A stretch of 64,000 nt of DNA from Streptomyces sp. S.PB5 (GTDB lineage: Bacteria; Actinomycetota; Actinomycetes; Streptomycetales; Streptomycetaceae), in assembly GCF_030403745.1 (NCBI RefSeq), contig NZ_JAQMWP010000001.1:248001-312000 (forward strand), written 5' to 3'. Under the pieces are notes generated by a model, which had not been told where the DNA came from, searched no databases, and worked only from the letters and a program-made list of their open reading frames with translations. Shown in pieces: positions 35,267-50,127 of this stretch. A program made the translations under genes and the position numbers. Numbering within the stretch: position 1 is the first letter of the stretch; each line of letters opens with the position of its first letter.

Positions 35267-37354
35267 GTGGCGGATGCGGAACGCGGCGGGCAGACGGTGG
35301 AGGCGTTCGGGGCGACGGCCGCGGACACGGCCAGAGCGCGGATGCGCGTGGTCAGACTCGGGCTGTGGCTGGTCGCCGCGATACTCGGCGTCCGGCAGGT
35401 GGCCGTCATCCTGAGCACCCCGGAGGGGGAGCGGCTGACGGATCTGGAGACCTGGGTCGGTCCCGAGGGTGTCCTGCATGTGAAGGGCTCGCTGTACGAC
35501 TCCTCGCTCTTCACGGGTACGCCGTTCGGTGGGCTTGTGCTGAAGCCGTTGACACGTGCCGCCGAGCAGGCGCTCGGCTGGGGCTGGACCTTCGGCACGC
35601 TGCTGCTGGTCGCTGCCCTCGGCCTGGTCGCCGCGCGTGCTCTGCCGCAGCCGGTGAGCAGGCTTGCATCGCTGCTGGCCGCGCCGGTCGCGATCAGTCT
35701 GCTGATGCTGTCGCTGCCGGTCCGCAACACGCTGTGGCTCGGGCAGACGAGCATCATGCCGGTCCTGCTGGTGCTCCTTGGCTGTTTCGTCGTCCGCGGG
35801 GAGCGGGCGGGGGGCGTGCTGATCGGCGTCGCGGCCGCTCTGCAGCCGACCGTGCTGCTGTTCGCGCCGCTGCTGTGGTTCACCGGGCGGCACCGGGGTG
35901 CGCTGTCGACGGGCGTGACGTTCGTGGCGTGCACGGCGCTGGCCTGGCTGGCGATGCCGCACGACTCGTACACGTACTGGGTGCACCACGTGGCGGGCAC
36001 CGGGCTGGGCGGGCAGTCGGACGACCTCGGCAATCAGTCGCTGCACGGGGCGCTGCTGCGGGCCGGGTTCGCCGGGCCGACGGAGATCGGGCTGTTCCTG
36101 GTGCTGGGTACGGCGGTCGCGGTGCTGGCACTGCGGCGGGCCGTGCGGTACGCCCACGACGGTCAGCTGCTGCTCGCGGTGGCCGTCACGGGCTGTGCGG
36201 CGATCCTGATCTCGCCGACGACCTGGCAGCACCAGTTGCTGTGGGTGCTGCTCGCGGTGGTCGGGCGGGTCGGGAAGCGGGCGTCGGACCGGTATGTGTG
36301 GCCGGTCGCGGTGGTGCTGGTGATGACACTGCCGGCGAAGATGATCTTTCCGAACATGTCGGTGCTGTACCCGTTGCGCGACAACGTCGTGCTGCTGGCG
36401 GCGCTCGCGGCGGCGACGGTGGTCCCGTTCCTGTCGCGCACGTCCGCCTACTACCAGACCCCGGTTCCGACGGAGTTCGCCGCACCTGTCCCGGCCCGCG
36501 TCAAGCGCGTGCCGCTGCTGCCCTTCCTCAAACGGGTGCTGACCCGTCCGAACCTGCTGCTCGAACTGCTGCTGATCCGGGTGACGTACGCGGCGTACCA
36601 GAAGGTGCGGCTGGCGGCGACGGGCGGCAGCAACTCCGGAGGGCGGGTGCGGGCGGAGCGGCACGGCGGGCAGGTCCTGGACCTGGAGCGCCTGCTCCAC
36701 ATCGACATCGAGCACTGGGCGAACCACGCGATCGTCAAGGTCGACTGGGCCCGGAACTTCTTCGACTTCTACTACACGTCCTTCCACTTCGTGGTGCCGC
36801 TGTCGGTGCTCGGGGTCCTGTACTGGCGCCGGCCGGTCGACTACCGCTGGGCCCGTGCGTCACTGGGCTTCACCACGCTCCTCGCCCTCGTCGGCTTCTG
36901 GCTCTACCCGCTGGCTCCGCCCCGCCTGATGCCGTCGCTGGGCATCATCGACACGGTCCACGGCGTCCAGGACTTCTCCCAACCGGACTACGGCACCCTG
37001 ACAGCCCTGACGAACCAGTACGCGGCGATGCCCTCACTGCACTTCGGCTGGTCCCTGTGGTGCGGCCTGGTGATCGCGATCATCGCGCCCCGATGGTGGA
37101 TGAAGGCACTGGGCCTGCTGCACCCCCTGTTCACGGTGACGGCGATCGTGGTGACGGGGAACCACTGGCTGCTGGACGCGGTCGGCGGCGCGGTGGTCGT
37201 GGGCGCGGGCTTCGGACTGGCCTATCTGTTCCAGGGGCCGCGGGCGCGAGGGGCGGGGGCGGCGCGCGGAGTGGAGGAGGAGAAGGACGTCGGTGCCGTC
37301 GGTGCCGTCGGTGCCGTCGGTGCTTCCGGTGCCGCCGGCGAGAGAGCCACTTGA
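35267..37354 (+). CDS. Bifunctional GT87 glycosyltransferase / PAP2 phosphatase membrane protein
   Basis: This protein of about 695 residues fuses two membrane enzymes. Residues 30-400 form a multi-helix GT87-like mannosyltransferase region (TNLT-type helices, PTVLLFAPLLWFTGRH). The C-terminal half is a PAP2/AUR1-like phosphatase with YAAMPSLHFGWSLW and VTGNHWLLDAVGGA, the catalytic His motifs. Such fusions recur in streptomycetes and probably act on polyprenyl- or phosphatidylinositol-linked sugars, though the reaction is not established. The tail carries a VGA repeat from tandem 9-bp units (37290-37330). The GTG at 35267 with GGGAGG upstream is likely; ATG 35231 is possible. Confidence 0.85.
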   Translation: MADAERGGQTVEAFGATAADTARARMRVVRLGLWLVAAILGVRQVAVILSTPEGERLTDLETWVGPEGVLHVKGSLYDSSLFTGTPFGGLVLKPLTRAAEQALGWGWTFGTLLLVAALGLVAARALPQPVSRLASLLAAPVAISLLMLSLPVRNTLWLGQTSIMPVLLVLLGCFVVRGERAGGVLIGVAAALQPTVLLFAPLLWFTGRHRGALSTGVTFVACTALAWLAMPHDSYTYWVHHVAGTGLGGQSDDLGNQSLHGALLRAGFAGPTEIGLFLVLGTAVAVLALRRAVRYAHDGQLLLAVAVTGCAAILISPTTWQHQLLWVLLAVVGRVGKRASDRYVWPVAVVLVMTLPAKMIFPNMSVLYPLRDNVVLLAALAAATVVPFLSRTSAYYQTPVPTEFAAPVPARVKRVPLLPFLKRVLTRPNLLLELLLIRVTYAAYQKVRLAATGGSNSGGRVRAERHGGQVLDLERLLHIDIEHWANHAIVKVDWARNFFDFYYTSFHFVVPLSVLGVLYWRRPVDYRWARASLGFTTLLALVGFWLYPLAPPRLMPSLGIIDTVHGVQDFSQPDYGTLTALTNQYAAMPSLHFGWSLWCGLVIAIIAPRWWMKALGLLHPLFTVTAIVVTGNHWLLDAVGGAVVVGAGFGLAYLFQGPRARGAGAARGVEEEKDVGAVGAVGAVGASGAAGERAT

Positions 37355-37380
37355 GCGGGTTCGGGAGAGCGGCGAAGTGG

Positions 37381-40300
37381 TCAGGGGCCCGCGTGTACCT
37401 GGCAGGCCCACAGGCTGGGGGTTGTCGGGTAGCGCGTGCGGAGGGTGCGGACCGTGGTGTGGAGGGCGTGGGCGGTGCGGGTCACGTCCAGGGTGCCGGT
37501 GGCTGTGCGCAGGCCGGTGTAGACGGACGGGACGGCTTCGGCCGCGATCGTGTCGTCGACGTGCCACAGGGATCCGACGACGTGTGGGAAGCCCGCCATC
37601 TGGAAGGCGCTGACGATGTGGACGGCCTCGTCGGCGAGTTCCGGGCTGGTGCGCAGGGTGTCGCAGGCGGAGAGATAGGCGAGCTGGACCGCGGGCAGCC
37701 GGTGGCGGGACAGGTCCCGGACGGTGAGCGGGTGTTCGGCGTGGTCGTGGAGGACCGGGCCGCCTGCGGAGGGACGTTCGGGATCGCCCAGGGCGTGGCA
37801 GGCGAAGTGGGCGTACGCGTGGCGCGGGAGCGCGGAGAGCACCGCGGCGCGGGTCGCGTGTGCGTCGGCGAGCAGGGTCGAGCCGGGGAGCAGCCCGGTC
37901 AGGTACTCGGCCTCGCGGCGCGTGCCCGGCAGCGGTTCGTGTCCGGGGGCCTGCGGGACGGAGACGATCAGGGCGCCCGGGCTCGTGGGGTGCTGTGACG
38001 GGCGGGTGAGGCGCTCTCTGGCGTGGTGCAGGGCCCGTAGCGTCGGTGTGTAGGACGAGACCACGCGGTCCAGTGCGCCGGGGGTGCCGTCGGCGGGGGC
38101 CGCGGCGTGGAAGGGGAGGGTGCGCAGGACACCCGCGGGCGACCACCACAGGCGGGGCCAGGGGCCCTCGGGCGCGGACGGTATGCGCAGATGACCGAGG
38201 ACCGGCCCGGTGACCGTGCGCCACAGCCAGTCGAGCGTCTCCCGGACCACCTGCTGGGCCTCCAGCGACTGCTTGTGGGAGATCCCGGGCGACCTCAGAC
38301 GGTCCACCGCCTCGTCCAGCGCCCGCTCACGCGTGGCCGCCCGCCGCGGATCGAGATCGGGCAGCGGTACGGCGTCCACGGCGCGCTCGGTGACGATCAG
38401 CGCGTCGCTGCCGTACGGGGACACGTTGACCAGGACCACCGGACCCACGGCGGCCGCCGCACGCAACTCCCCCTCGTCCCAGTCCCGCACCGGCCGCAGC
38501 AACCCCGACTCGGGATGCTCGGCACGGATCCGGGCGGTGAGCTCCCGCCACTCGGCGGCCAAGCGCTGCCGCTCGTCGGCGCGGGGGATGGCGGGGGCGG
38601 TGGCGGGAATGGTGGCAAGGGTGGTCGGTATGCCGGTGGCGGGGTACGGCACTTCGGCGTGGGCGGGGGGCGGGGGGTACGGCACTCCGGCGTGGGCCTC
38701 GGTCAGGCCGGTCGGTGCATCGGGGCCGGTGTCGGTCGGGTCGGTCGGTGCGTCGGTGTGGGCGGTGGGCGGGTCGGTCAGCAGCTCGATGTGGGCGTTG
38801 GTCGGGCCGGTCGGCAGCTCGGTGTGGGGCGTGGGTGTGCCGGTGGCCGTGGTGGTCGGGGGCAGTGGTGGTGTTGGTTGTTCCGGTAGGAACTCCTGGG
38901 TGACGGTTGCCGTGTCCAGGGAGTCCCGGAGGTGTTCGAAGCGGTCGGCCAGGGCGGGGGCCGTGTCGCGGAGGCGGGTCAGGTCGCTGTCGGCGTCGAA
39001 GGCGTGGGAGAGGATCACGCCCCGTGCCTGTTCGAGGAGGCCGACCGCGAGGCCGGGGCGGCCGCAGCGCACCGCGCAGGCAGCGGCGGCGGCGCCGAGG
39101 CCGACGCTGCGGCCCAGCAGGAACTCCTGGTCGTCGCGGGCGAGATGGCGGGGCGCGACCGCGTGCAGCAGGTCCACCGCCACGACGTAGCCCTCCAGGG
39201 CGCCCGCCCAGTCACCGAGTTCCGCCCGGGTGTCGCCCCAGTCCCGCGCCGCGTCCAGGCGCAGGACGGGCGCGCACTGCTGCTCCAGGGCCGCCTCCTG
39301 GAACCGCTCGGCCGCCTCGACGAGATCGGCCCGGCGGCGACGGCGGCGGGACCCCGGACCGCGCAGGACGTTGCCGAGGTTCGAAAGCCGCTGCGTACGC
39401 GTGGGATGGCCGGGCGGGGTGGCCTCGACCGCCCGGCGGTACAGCGCGACCGCCTCCTTCCGCGCCGACGACGACACCAGGGTCCGCAGGCTCAGCAGCC
39501 GCGCGCCCCCGGCCACGGTGAGGGCACCCGGCAGGTCGGGGGAGTTCGGCGGCAGTGCCGCGACCACCGCGTCGGCCAGTTCACGTGCCTCGCGGGCCTG
39601 GTCGATCCGCATGGTCCTGGAGATGCGGAGCAGCAGGGCGACGGCGAGGTTGTGCCGGCGCCGGGGCAGCCGCGGATCGCTCTCGGGGGTGAGGGCGAGC
39701 GCCTCCCGCAGGAGCCGTACCGCCTCGTCGAGCAGGGCGACGGGGTCGGGGGCGCGTTCGACGCCCGGCATGAGGCTGAGCCCGGTCGAGCTGAGCAGCG
39801 CCGCCCGGTGCGCGGGGCCCATGCCGGGCAGCCCGGTGGCCCGGCGCCGGCACTCCTGGGCCTCCCGCAGGTCGTCGCCGTCCTCGGTGAGCTGGTTCCG
39901 CAGAGTCAGTGCGGTGCCGAGGTTGAGCAGCCGGATCCCGAGCGAACCGTGCCCCTCCACGGTGAGCGCCACCGACTCCCGGTGGACCAGCACGGACTCG
40001 TTCAACTCCTCCGGATTTCCCGAGCGTTGATAGCAGGCCGTCAGGACCAGACCGAGGTCGTCGAGGGCCGCGGGGCGGTCCGGGTGGGTCGGTGGCATGA
40101 GCTTCTCGGCGTGCCGGAGGCGGCGCAACGCCTCGTCCAGGTCCGCGCTGTTGGCCTTCGGGTCGCGCAGATAGCGGTTGTACAGGGCCACCGCGGGGCC
40201 GATGAGCGGCAGTTGGGGCCGGTCCGAGGGATCGGCGAGGTCGAGCGCTTCGTCCAGGTCGTCCTGGGAGCCGGTCGCGACGGAGCGGGCGCGCCTGGCG

Positions 40301-41439
40301 TTGCTCAGCGCGTTGCGCAGGGCGGCGGTCTCCCCCTCCTGCCGCGCCGCCGCCAGCGCCTCGGTGAACACGGTGATCGCCTCGTCCAGATCGGCGACCC
40401 GCCCGGTGTGGTGGGCCCTCAGGACCAGTGCCATGCCGAGGTTGTGGCCCGCCCCCGCGGGTCCCTTCACCTGGTCGGTGAGGGCCCGGCGGCACACGTC
40501 CACCACCTCGTCGCACTCCTCGGGCGTCGCCCCCGCCGCCTGCCGCAGCAGCACCAGCGCCTCACCCAGGGCGCCGAAGGCGGACGGCAGATGCGGGTGC
40601 CCGGACGGCAGTTGGGCCAGTACGTCCCGGGCGATGCCCACCGCCTCGTGCAGGTCCTCCGGGTCGTGCGTCTCCAGGTAGCGGGCCAGAAGGCGGCGGC
40701 CCAGGCCGTCGAGGACGAGGACCCGCTCGGGGGAGCCGGGCGGGATCCGTCTGAGGGCGCCGCGCACGAACCGGACCGGATCCGCGTCCGCCAGATCCTC
40801 GAACGGCCAGGCCGCCCCCGCGAGGTTCACGAACTCGGCCACGCCGCGCAGCCGGCCCGCGAGCCAGGGGTCGTACTCCGGCGTCGTGAGCAGGACGAGT
40901 CTGCCGAGCCCGAGCGCGGTGGCGAGCCCGGTGTCGCGCGAGGGGATCATGGCGGTGAGCACCGCGGCCACCTCGTGGAGCCATCGGTCGGCCTCGGAGG
41001 CGTCCGGCGGTGGCGTGTGCTGCCGCCCCTCCCACGCGATCCCGAACGCGGCGACCTGGGCCATCCACTCGTGGGGGCCGTCCGCGTTCACCGGGTCGGG
41101 GTGCACGGCGGGATCGTGGGACGCGTACCCCGCCGCCAACTCCGCTGGCACCAGGCTTGGTTCGGCGACCCACACCGGGAAGAGCAGCGTCCCGGCCATG
41201 CATCCGTGCACGGAGCCGCGCGGACCGGGGTCGGCCATCGCCCGGGCGACACAGAGCCAGCCCGCCGCGTGCCGGGCCTCCATGTCGGTCCTGGTGTCAC
41301 AGGTCCGCAGCAGCCCCCTCAACTCGGCGTCCGCGTCAGGGCCGTACACCACGTCCGCGGCCACGCCCCCGTCCGCCGTCCCGGCCCGGTCGAGGCGTAC
41401 ACGCACCGCCCGGAGAAACCAGTCCCGGTCGTACCTCAC
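37381..41439 (-). CDS. TPR-CHAT (caspase-like) protease
   Basis: This protein of about 1352 residues has TPR-like helical repeats over residues 220-870 (for example HNLGMALVLRAHHTGRVADLDEAITVF), a Pro/Thr-rich linker of about 110 residues (HTDAPTDPTDTG and similar), and a C-terminal CHAT domain with the catalytic His in YAHFACHALG (about residue 1215) and Cys in YLSACDT (about 1259). CHAT proteases relate to caspases and separase and act in bacterial death and defence modules. The GTG at 41439 has GGGGGGAG 7 bp upstream; an ATG at 41475 is less likely. It is divergent from a two-gene unit 81 bp away. Confidence 0.9.
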   Translation of the reverse strand: MRYDRDWFLRAVRVRLDRAGTADGGVAADVVYGPDADAELRGLLRTCDTRTDMEARHAAGWLCVARAMADPGPRGSVHGCMAGTLLFPVWVAEPSLVPAELAAGYASHDPAVHPDPVNADGPHEWMAQVAAFGIAWEGRQHTPPPDASEADRWLHEVAAVLTAMIPSRDTGLATALGLGRLVLLTTPEYDPWLAGRLRGVAEFVNLAGAAWPFEDLADADPVRFVRGALRRIPPGSPERVLVLDGLGRRLLARYLETHDPEDLHEAVGIARDVLAQLPSGHPHLPSAFGALGEALVLLRQAAGATPEECDEVVDVCRRALTDQVKGPAGAGHNLGMALVLRAHHTGRVADLDEAITVFTEALAAARQEGETAALRNALSNARRARSVATGSQDDLDEALDLADPSDRPQLPLIGPAVALYNRYLRDPKANSADLDEALRRLRHAEKLMPPTHPDRPAALDDLGLVLTACYQRSGNPEELNESVLVHRESVALTVEGHGSLGIRLLNLGTALTLRNQLTEDGDDLREAQECRRRATGLPGMGPAHRAALLSSTGLSLMPGVERAPDPVALLDEAVRLLREALALTPESDPRLPRRRHNLAVALLLRISRTMRIDQAREARELADAVVAALPPNSPDLPGALTVAGGARLLSLRTLVSSSARKEAVALYRRAVEATPPGHPTRTQRLSNLGNVLRGPGSRRRRRRADLVEAAERFQEAALEQQCAPVLRLDAARDWGDTRAELGDWAGALEGYVVAVDLLHAVAPRHLARDDQEFLLGRSVGLGAAAAACAVRCGRPGLAVGLLEQARGVILSHAFDADSDLTRLRDTAPALADRFEHLRDSLDTATVTQEFLPEQPTPPLPPTTTATGTPTPHTELPTGPTNAHIELLTDPPTAHTDAPTDPTDTGPDAPTGLTEAHAGVPYPPPPAHAEVPYPATGIPTTLATIPATAPAIPRADERQRLAAEWRELTARIRAEHPESGLLRPVRDWDEGELRAAAAVGPVVLVNVSPYGSDALIVTERAVDAVPLPDLDPRRAATRERALDEAVDRLRSPGISHKQSLEAQQVVRETLDWLWRTVTGPVLGHLRIPSAPEGPWPRLWWSPAGVLRTLPFHAAAPADGTPGALDRVVSSYTPTLRALHHARERLTRPSQHPTSPGALIVSVPQAPGHEPLPGTRREAEYLTGLLPGSTLLADAHATRAAVLSALPRHAYAHFACHALGDPERPSAGGPVLHDHAEHPLTVRDLSRHRLPAVQLAYLSACDTLRTSPELADEAVHIVSAFQMAGFPHVVGSLWHVDDTIAAEAVPSVYTGLRTATGTLDVTRTAHALHTTVRTLRTRYPTTPSLWACQVHAGP

Positions 41440-41520
41440 GCCTGCGCTCCCCCCGTCCGCCACTGTCGACAGCATGTCAACTCGGGCTCAACTCCGCTCG
41501 TTCTCCGGCACACTTGGACC

Positions 41521-41886
41521 ATGAACGCGACTCCCGACGACCCCTTCGCGGCGGCGTTGTGCGCTCTCCTCAACCAGCCCGAGGCGCTGCGACAGCCCGG
41601 AGTCCGGGAGGCGGCCGAGCGAGCCAGGGACCTGCTGCGGGCGGGCGCGGACGCCGCCGAACTCGCCGGCCCCTACCGAGCCCTGGACACCGCGCTGCGG
41701 CAGGCGGGGGACGCGCGAGGCCTGTCCGGCGCCCGGGTCGCGAGGGCACCCGGCATCGCCCAGCACATCACGGTGGCCGTCTGCCCGGGCCCGGCCCGGT
41801 GCACCCGCGTCGAACGGGCCCGCGACCTGCTCCCCGCCCCGCCCTGCGCCGTCAACGGCGCCCGGATGCACAAACGGCGCCGGTGA
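41521..41886 (+). CDS. Small hypothetical protein divergent from the CHAT protease
   Basis: This 121-residue protein starts MNATPDDPFAAALCALLNQPEALRQPGVREAAERARDLL, helical and acidic, then a 45-residue second part with VCPGPARC and PPC cysteines and a very basic end (MHKRRR). Three clustered cysteines could bind metal. I do not recognise the family. The ATG at 41521 lies 81 bp from the CHAT start, and the following membrane gene begins 10 bp after its stop, so CHAT, this gene and the membrane gene probably share regulation. It could be a protease substrate or adaptor. Confidence 0.65.
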   Translation: MNATPDDPFAAALCALLNQPEALRQPGVREAAERARDLLRAGADAAELAGPYRALDTALRQAGDARGLSGARVARAPGIAQHITVAVCPGPARCTRVERARDLLPAPPCAVNGARMHKRRR

Positions 41887-41896
41887 CCCCGCCCGG

Positions 41897-42790
41897 ATGA
41901 ACTCCCTCCTCGCCACCCTGGGCGGCAGACTCACCGAGCGCTGGCTGAACCTGCTGGTCCTGCCCGGCGCCCTCTTCCTGGCCGCGGGCGCGGTCGGCGC
42001 CACCCTGGGGCACCGCCGCTGGCACGACGTCGACCGGCTGCGCACCACGCTGGACGACCTCGCGGCCCGCCCCGCCCTCGACCGCGCCGGCACCGCCGCG
42101 CTCCTGGTCGCCCTCGTCCTGCTCGCCGCGACCGCGGCCTCACTCGCGGCGCAGTTCCTCGGCGGCGCGATCGAGCGGTACTGGCTGCGGTTCGGGAGCG
42201 ACCGGCTGTCCCGTGCCCTGACCGCCCGCCGGGGACGCCGGTGGCGGGAGCTGGACACGCGGTTCGAGGCGGCCGTCACCTCTTCGGGCAGCGCCCCGGA
42301 GGCGGACGTGTCGGGGATCCAGGCGCTGGCCGAGGCCCGCGACCGCGTCGCCCTGCGCGCGCCGGCCCGCCCCACCTGGTACGGCGACCGTATGCAGGCC
42401 GCCGCGGACCGCGTCCACCTCGCCTACGGGGTGGACCTCGCCGCCCTCTGGCCGCGTCTGTGGCTGATCCTGCCCGAACCCGCCGTACGCCAGATCCAGT
42501 CCGCCCACGACTCCTTCACCGCCGCCGCCCGGCTCGCCGCCTGGGCCGTGGGATACGCCCTGCTCGCCTGCTGGTGGTGGCCGGCCGCCCTGGCCGCCGT
42601 CGGCTGCGCAGCGGTCGCCCGCTCTCGGGCCCGCGTCGCCCTGGACGCGCTGGCCGAGCTCATCGAGGCCGCGGTCGACGTCCACGGCCGAGAACTGGCC
42701 GAACGCATCGGCCTGACCGGGACGGACTCGGCGGTGCTGGACCGTCGGGTGGGGGACCGGATGTCGGAACTGTTCAGGAAGGGTGGGTGA
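41897..42790 (+). CDS. Multi-span membrane protein linked to the CHAT protease
   Basis: This 297-residue protein has two N-terminal transmembrane segments (LNLLVLPGALFLAAGAVGA and AALLVALVLLAATAASLAAQFLG), a soluble region of about 120 residues with charged helices, then a third hydrophobic block (AAWAVGYALLACWWWPAALAAVGCAA) that may cross twice, and a C-terminal helix pair. No transport or enzyme motif is visible. Placed after the 121-residue gene and divergent from a caspase-like protease, it is a candidate membrane effector or target of the protease, but this is inference. Confidence 0.75.
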   Translation: MNSLLATLGGRLTERWLNLLVLPGALFLAAGAVGATLGHRRWHDVDRLRTTLDDLAARPALDRAGTAALLVALVLLAATAASLAAQFLGGAIERYWLRFGSDRLSRALTARRGRRWRELDTRFEAAVTSSGSAPEADVSGIQALAEARDRVALRAPARPTWYGDRMQAAADRVHLAYGVDLAALWPRLWLILPEPAVRQIQSAHDSFTAAARLAAWAVGYALLACWWWPAALAAVGCAAVARSRARVALDALAELIEAAVDVHGRELAERIGLTGTDSAVLDRRVGDRMSELFRKGG

Positions 42791-43110
42791 GAAGGCCGGG
42801 TGAGTGGGTCGAGCTGGAAGGCCGGGTGAGTGGGCCGGGTGAGCGCGCCGAGCCAGAGAGCTGGGTGAGCGGGGCGAGTGAGCGGGCCGAGCCAGAGGGC
42901 CGCGTGAGCGGGCCGGGTAAGTGGGCCGAACCGGAAGGCCGGGGCGAGCCGGAGCGCCGGGTGAGCGGGGTGAGTGAGTAGGCCGAGCCAGAGGGTCGGG
43001 TGGGCGGGCCGAGCGGGAAGGCCGGGGTGGGCGGGTCGAGCCGGAGCGCCGGGTGAGTGGGGCGAGTGAGAAGGCCGGGTGAGTGGGCCGAGTCAGAGGG
43101 CCGAGCGCCA
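42785..43110. repeat. Degenerate G+C-rich tandem repeat
   Basis: About 325 bp of imperfect repeats built from blocks such as GGGTGAGTGGGCC, GAGCCAGAGGGCC and GGAAGGCCGGG with a period of roughly 18-24 bp (often as higher-order pairs). It begins at the stop of the membrane protein gene. No open frame spans it convincingly and spacing is too irregular for CRISPR. The remaining 110 bp to the P450 stop show nothing. Confidence 0.7.
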
Positions 43111-43222
43111 AAGCCGGGCGGGTCTCGGGGGAGGCAGGGGCGGGGCGTGTGGGACTGGGGTGCTCCTGCCTCCCTCGGGACGGGCCGGCGGCGCCGGGAA
43201 GCCGCCGGCCCGAGCAGTGCGG

Positions 43223-45869
<2,647 letters not shown>

Positions 45870-45913
45870 GCCCGACAGCGGGTGACGCGCCCCGGCCACG
45901 TGGTTCGTACAGG

Positions 45914-49099
<3,186 letters not shown>

Positions 49100-49210
49100 C
49101 CCGCGAGCAGACGTCGGTCCGGGTCGCCCCCCGTTCGGCCCGGACCGATGAGTTCCGCCCGTCGCCGGCGTCATCCTTGCGTCAGACGCGAGGACGAGGA
49201 GGTGTCCGTC

Positions 49211-49660
49211 ATGGGCGGCGGAGCGGAAGCCCTGGAGAGGCTGGGCGTACTGGTCGGGGAGTGGGAGGTGGAGGCCGACCTTCCCGGCGCGGCCGAGGGC
49301 CCGGCCGCGCGCTGCGTGTTCTCGTGGGACCTCGACGGCCGGTTCCTGGTGCAGCGCACGGAGATCCCGGTGCCCGGGGCCCCGGACAGCATGGCGGTCA
49401 TCGCCGTCGACCCGGAGTCGGGGGCGTACACGTACCACTACTTCGACACGCGCGGGGTCGTACGGACGTACGGGATGACCTTCGACGGTACGGAGTGGCG
49501 GCTGCTGCGGGAGAAGGCGGACTTCTCGGCGCTGTCCTTCCGGCAGCGGTTCGCCGGGCGGGTCGAGGGTGATGTGATCCGGGGTGTCTGGGAGCTGGCG
49601 AAGGGCGAATCGGCGGACTGGGAGCGGGACTTCGGGCTCGTGTACCGGAGGCGTGGGTGA
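49211..49660 (+). CDS. DUF1579-like small beta-barrel protein
   Basis: This 149-residue protein is beta-rich: LGVLVGEWEVEADLPG, CVFSWDLDGRFLVQRTEIP, YTYHYFDTRGVVRTYGMTF, WRLLREKADFSALSFRQRF and VIRGVWELAKG. The WxVE/FLVQR pattern suggests the DUF1579/nitrobindin-like group. The ATG at 49211 is preceded by GAGGAGG. The stop overlaps the GTG of the PPOX gene by 4 bp, so the two form an operon. No function assigned. Confidence 0.72.
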   Translation: MGGGAEALERLGVLVGEWEVEADLPGAAEGPAARCVFSWDLDGRFLVQRTEIPVPGAPDSMAVIAVDPESGAYTYHYFDTRGVVRTYGMTFDGTEWRLLREKADFSALSFRQRFAGRVEGDVIRGVWELAKGESADWERDFGLVYRRRG

Positions 49661-50127
49661 CGGGGCGGGCCGAGAGCGCGCGGGAACTCCTCGACGCGGT
49701 CGCGTACATGGTGCTGGCCACCGCCGACGCGGACGGACTGCCGTGGAGTTCGCCGGTCTACTTCGCGCACGAGGGATACCGCGCGTTCTTCTGGGTGTCG
49801 TCCGCCGAGGCCACGCATTCGCGGAACATCGCGGTACGGCCCGAGGTCGGCATCTCGGTCTTCGACTCCTCCGTGCCCATCGGCACCGGCCAGGGCGTGT
49901 ACATGGCGGGCGTGGCGGAGGAGGTCGTGGACGACAAGGCCGCCGAGCACGCGCTGGAGGTCTTCTCCCGGCGCTCGGTGGCGCACGGCGGCCGGGTCTG
50001 GACCCTCGACGACGTCCGGGGCGGCTCGGGGATCAGGCTGTACCGGGCGGTGGCCGCAGGCTACTCGGTCCTGGCGAAGGACGGCCGGCCGGACCACCGG
50101 ATCCCGGTCGACCCGCTGTCGCCGTGA
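49657..50127 (+). CDS. Pyridoxamine 5'-phosphate oxidase family protein
   Basis: The 156-residue protein has the split-barrel FMN-binding fold: YMVLATADADGLPWSSPVYFAHEG, FFWVSSAEATHSRNIAVRPEVGISVFD and a final RLYRAVA strand. PPOX-family members bind FMN, F420 or heme, and this short type is often an F420- or FMN-dependent reductase of unknown substrate. It starts with GTG inside the upstream stop (GTGA). Its last 95 bp overlap the 3' end of the convergent Fic gene. Confidence 0.88.
   Translation: MTGRAESARELLDAVAYMVLATADADGLPWSSPVYFAHEGYRAFFWVSSAEATHSRNIAVRPEVGISVFDSSVPIGTGQGVYMAGVAEEVVDDKAAEHALEVFSRRSVAHGGRVWTLDDVRGGSGIRLYRAVAAGYSVLAKDGRPDHRIPVDPLSP

Noticed and set aside
35117..36787. 556-residue antisense frame over the GT87-PAP2 gene
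   Set aside because: Gln/His/Arg-rich shadow of a membrane protein gene; no start signal.
38932..41886. 984-residue plus-strand frame opposite the CHAT gene that runs into the 121-residue gene
   Set aside because: Its first part is antisense to a gene with clear CHAT catalytic motifs; only the end, from ATG 41521, is a plausible gene.
41897..42790. Bacterial gasdermin next to the CHAT protease
   Set aside because: The protein has multiple clear transmembrane helices rather than the soluble beta-rich gasdermin fold.
42785..43110. CRISPR array
   Set aside because: Units are imperfect and unequally spaced, with no constant repeat separated by unique spacers.
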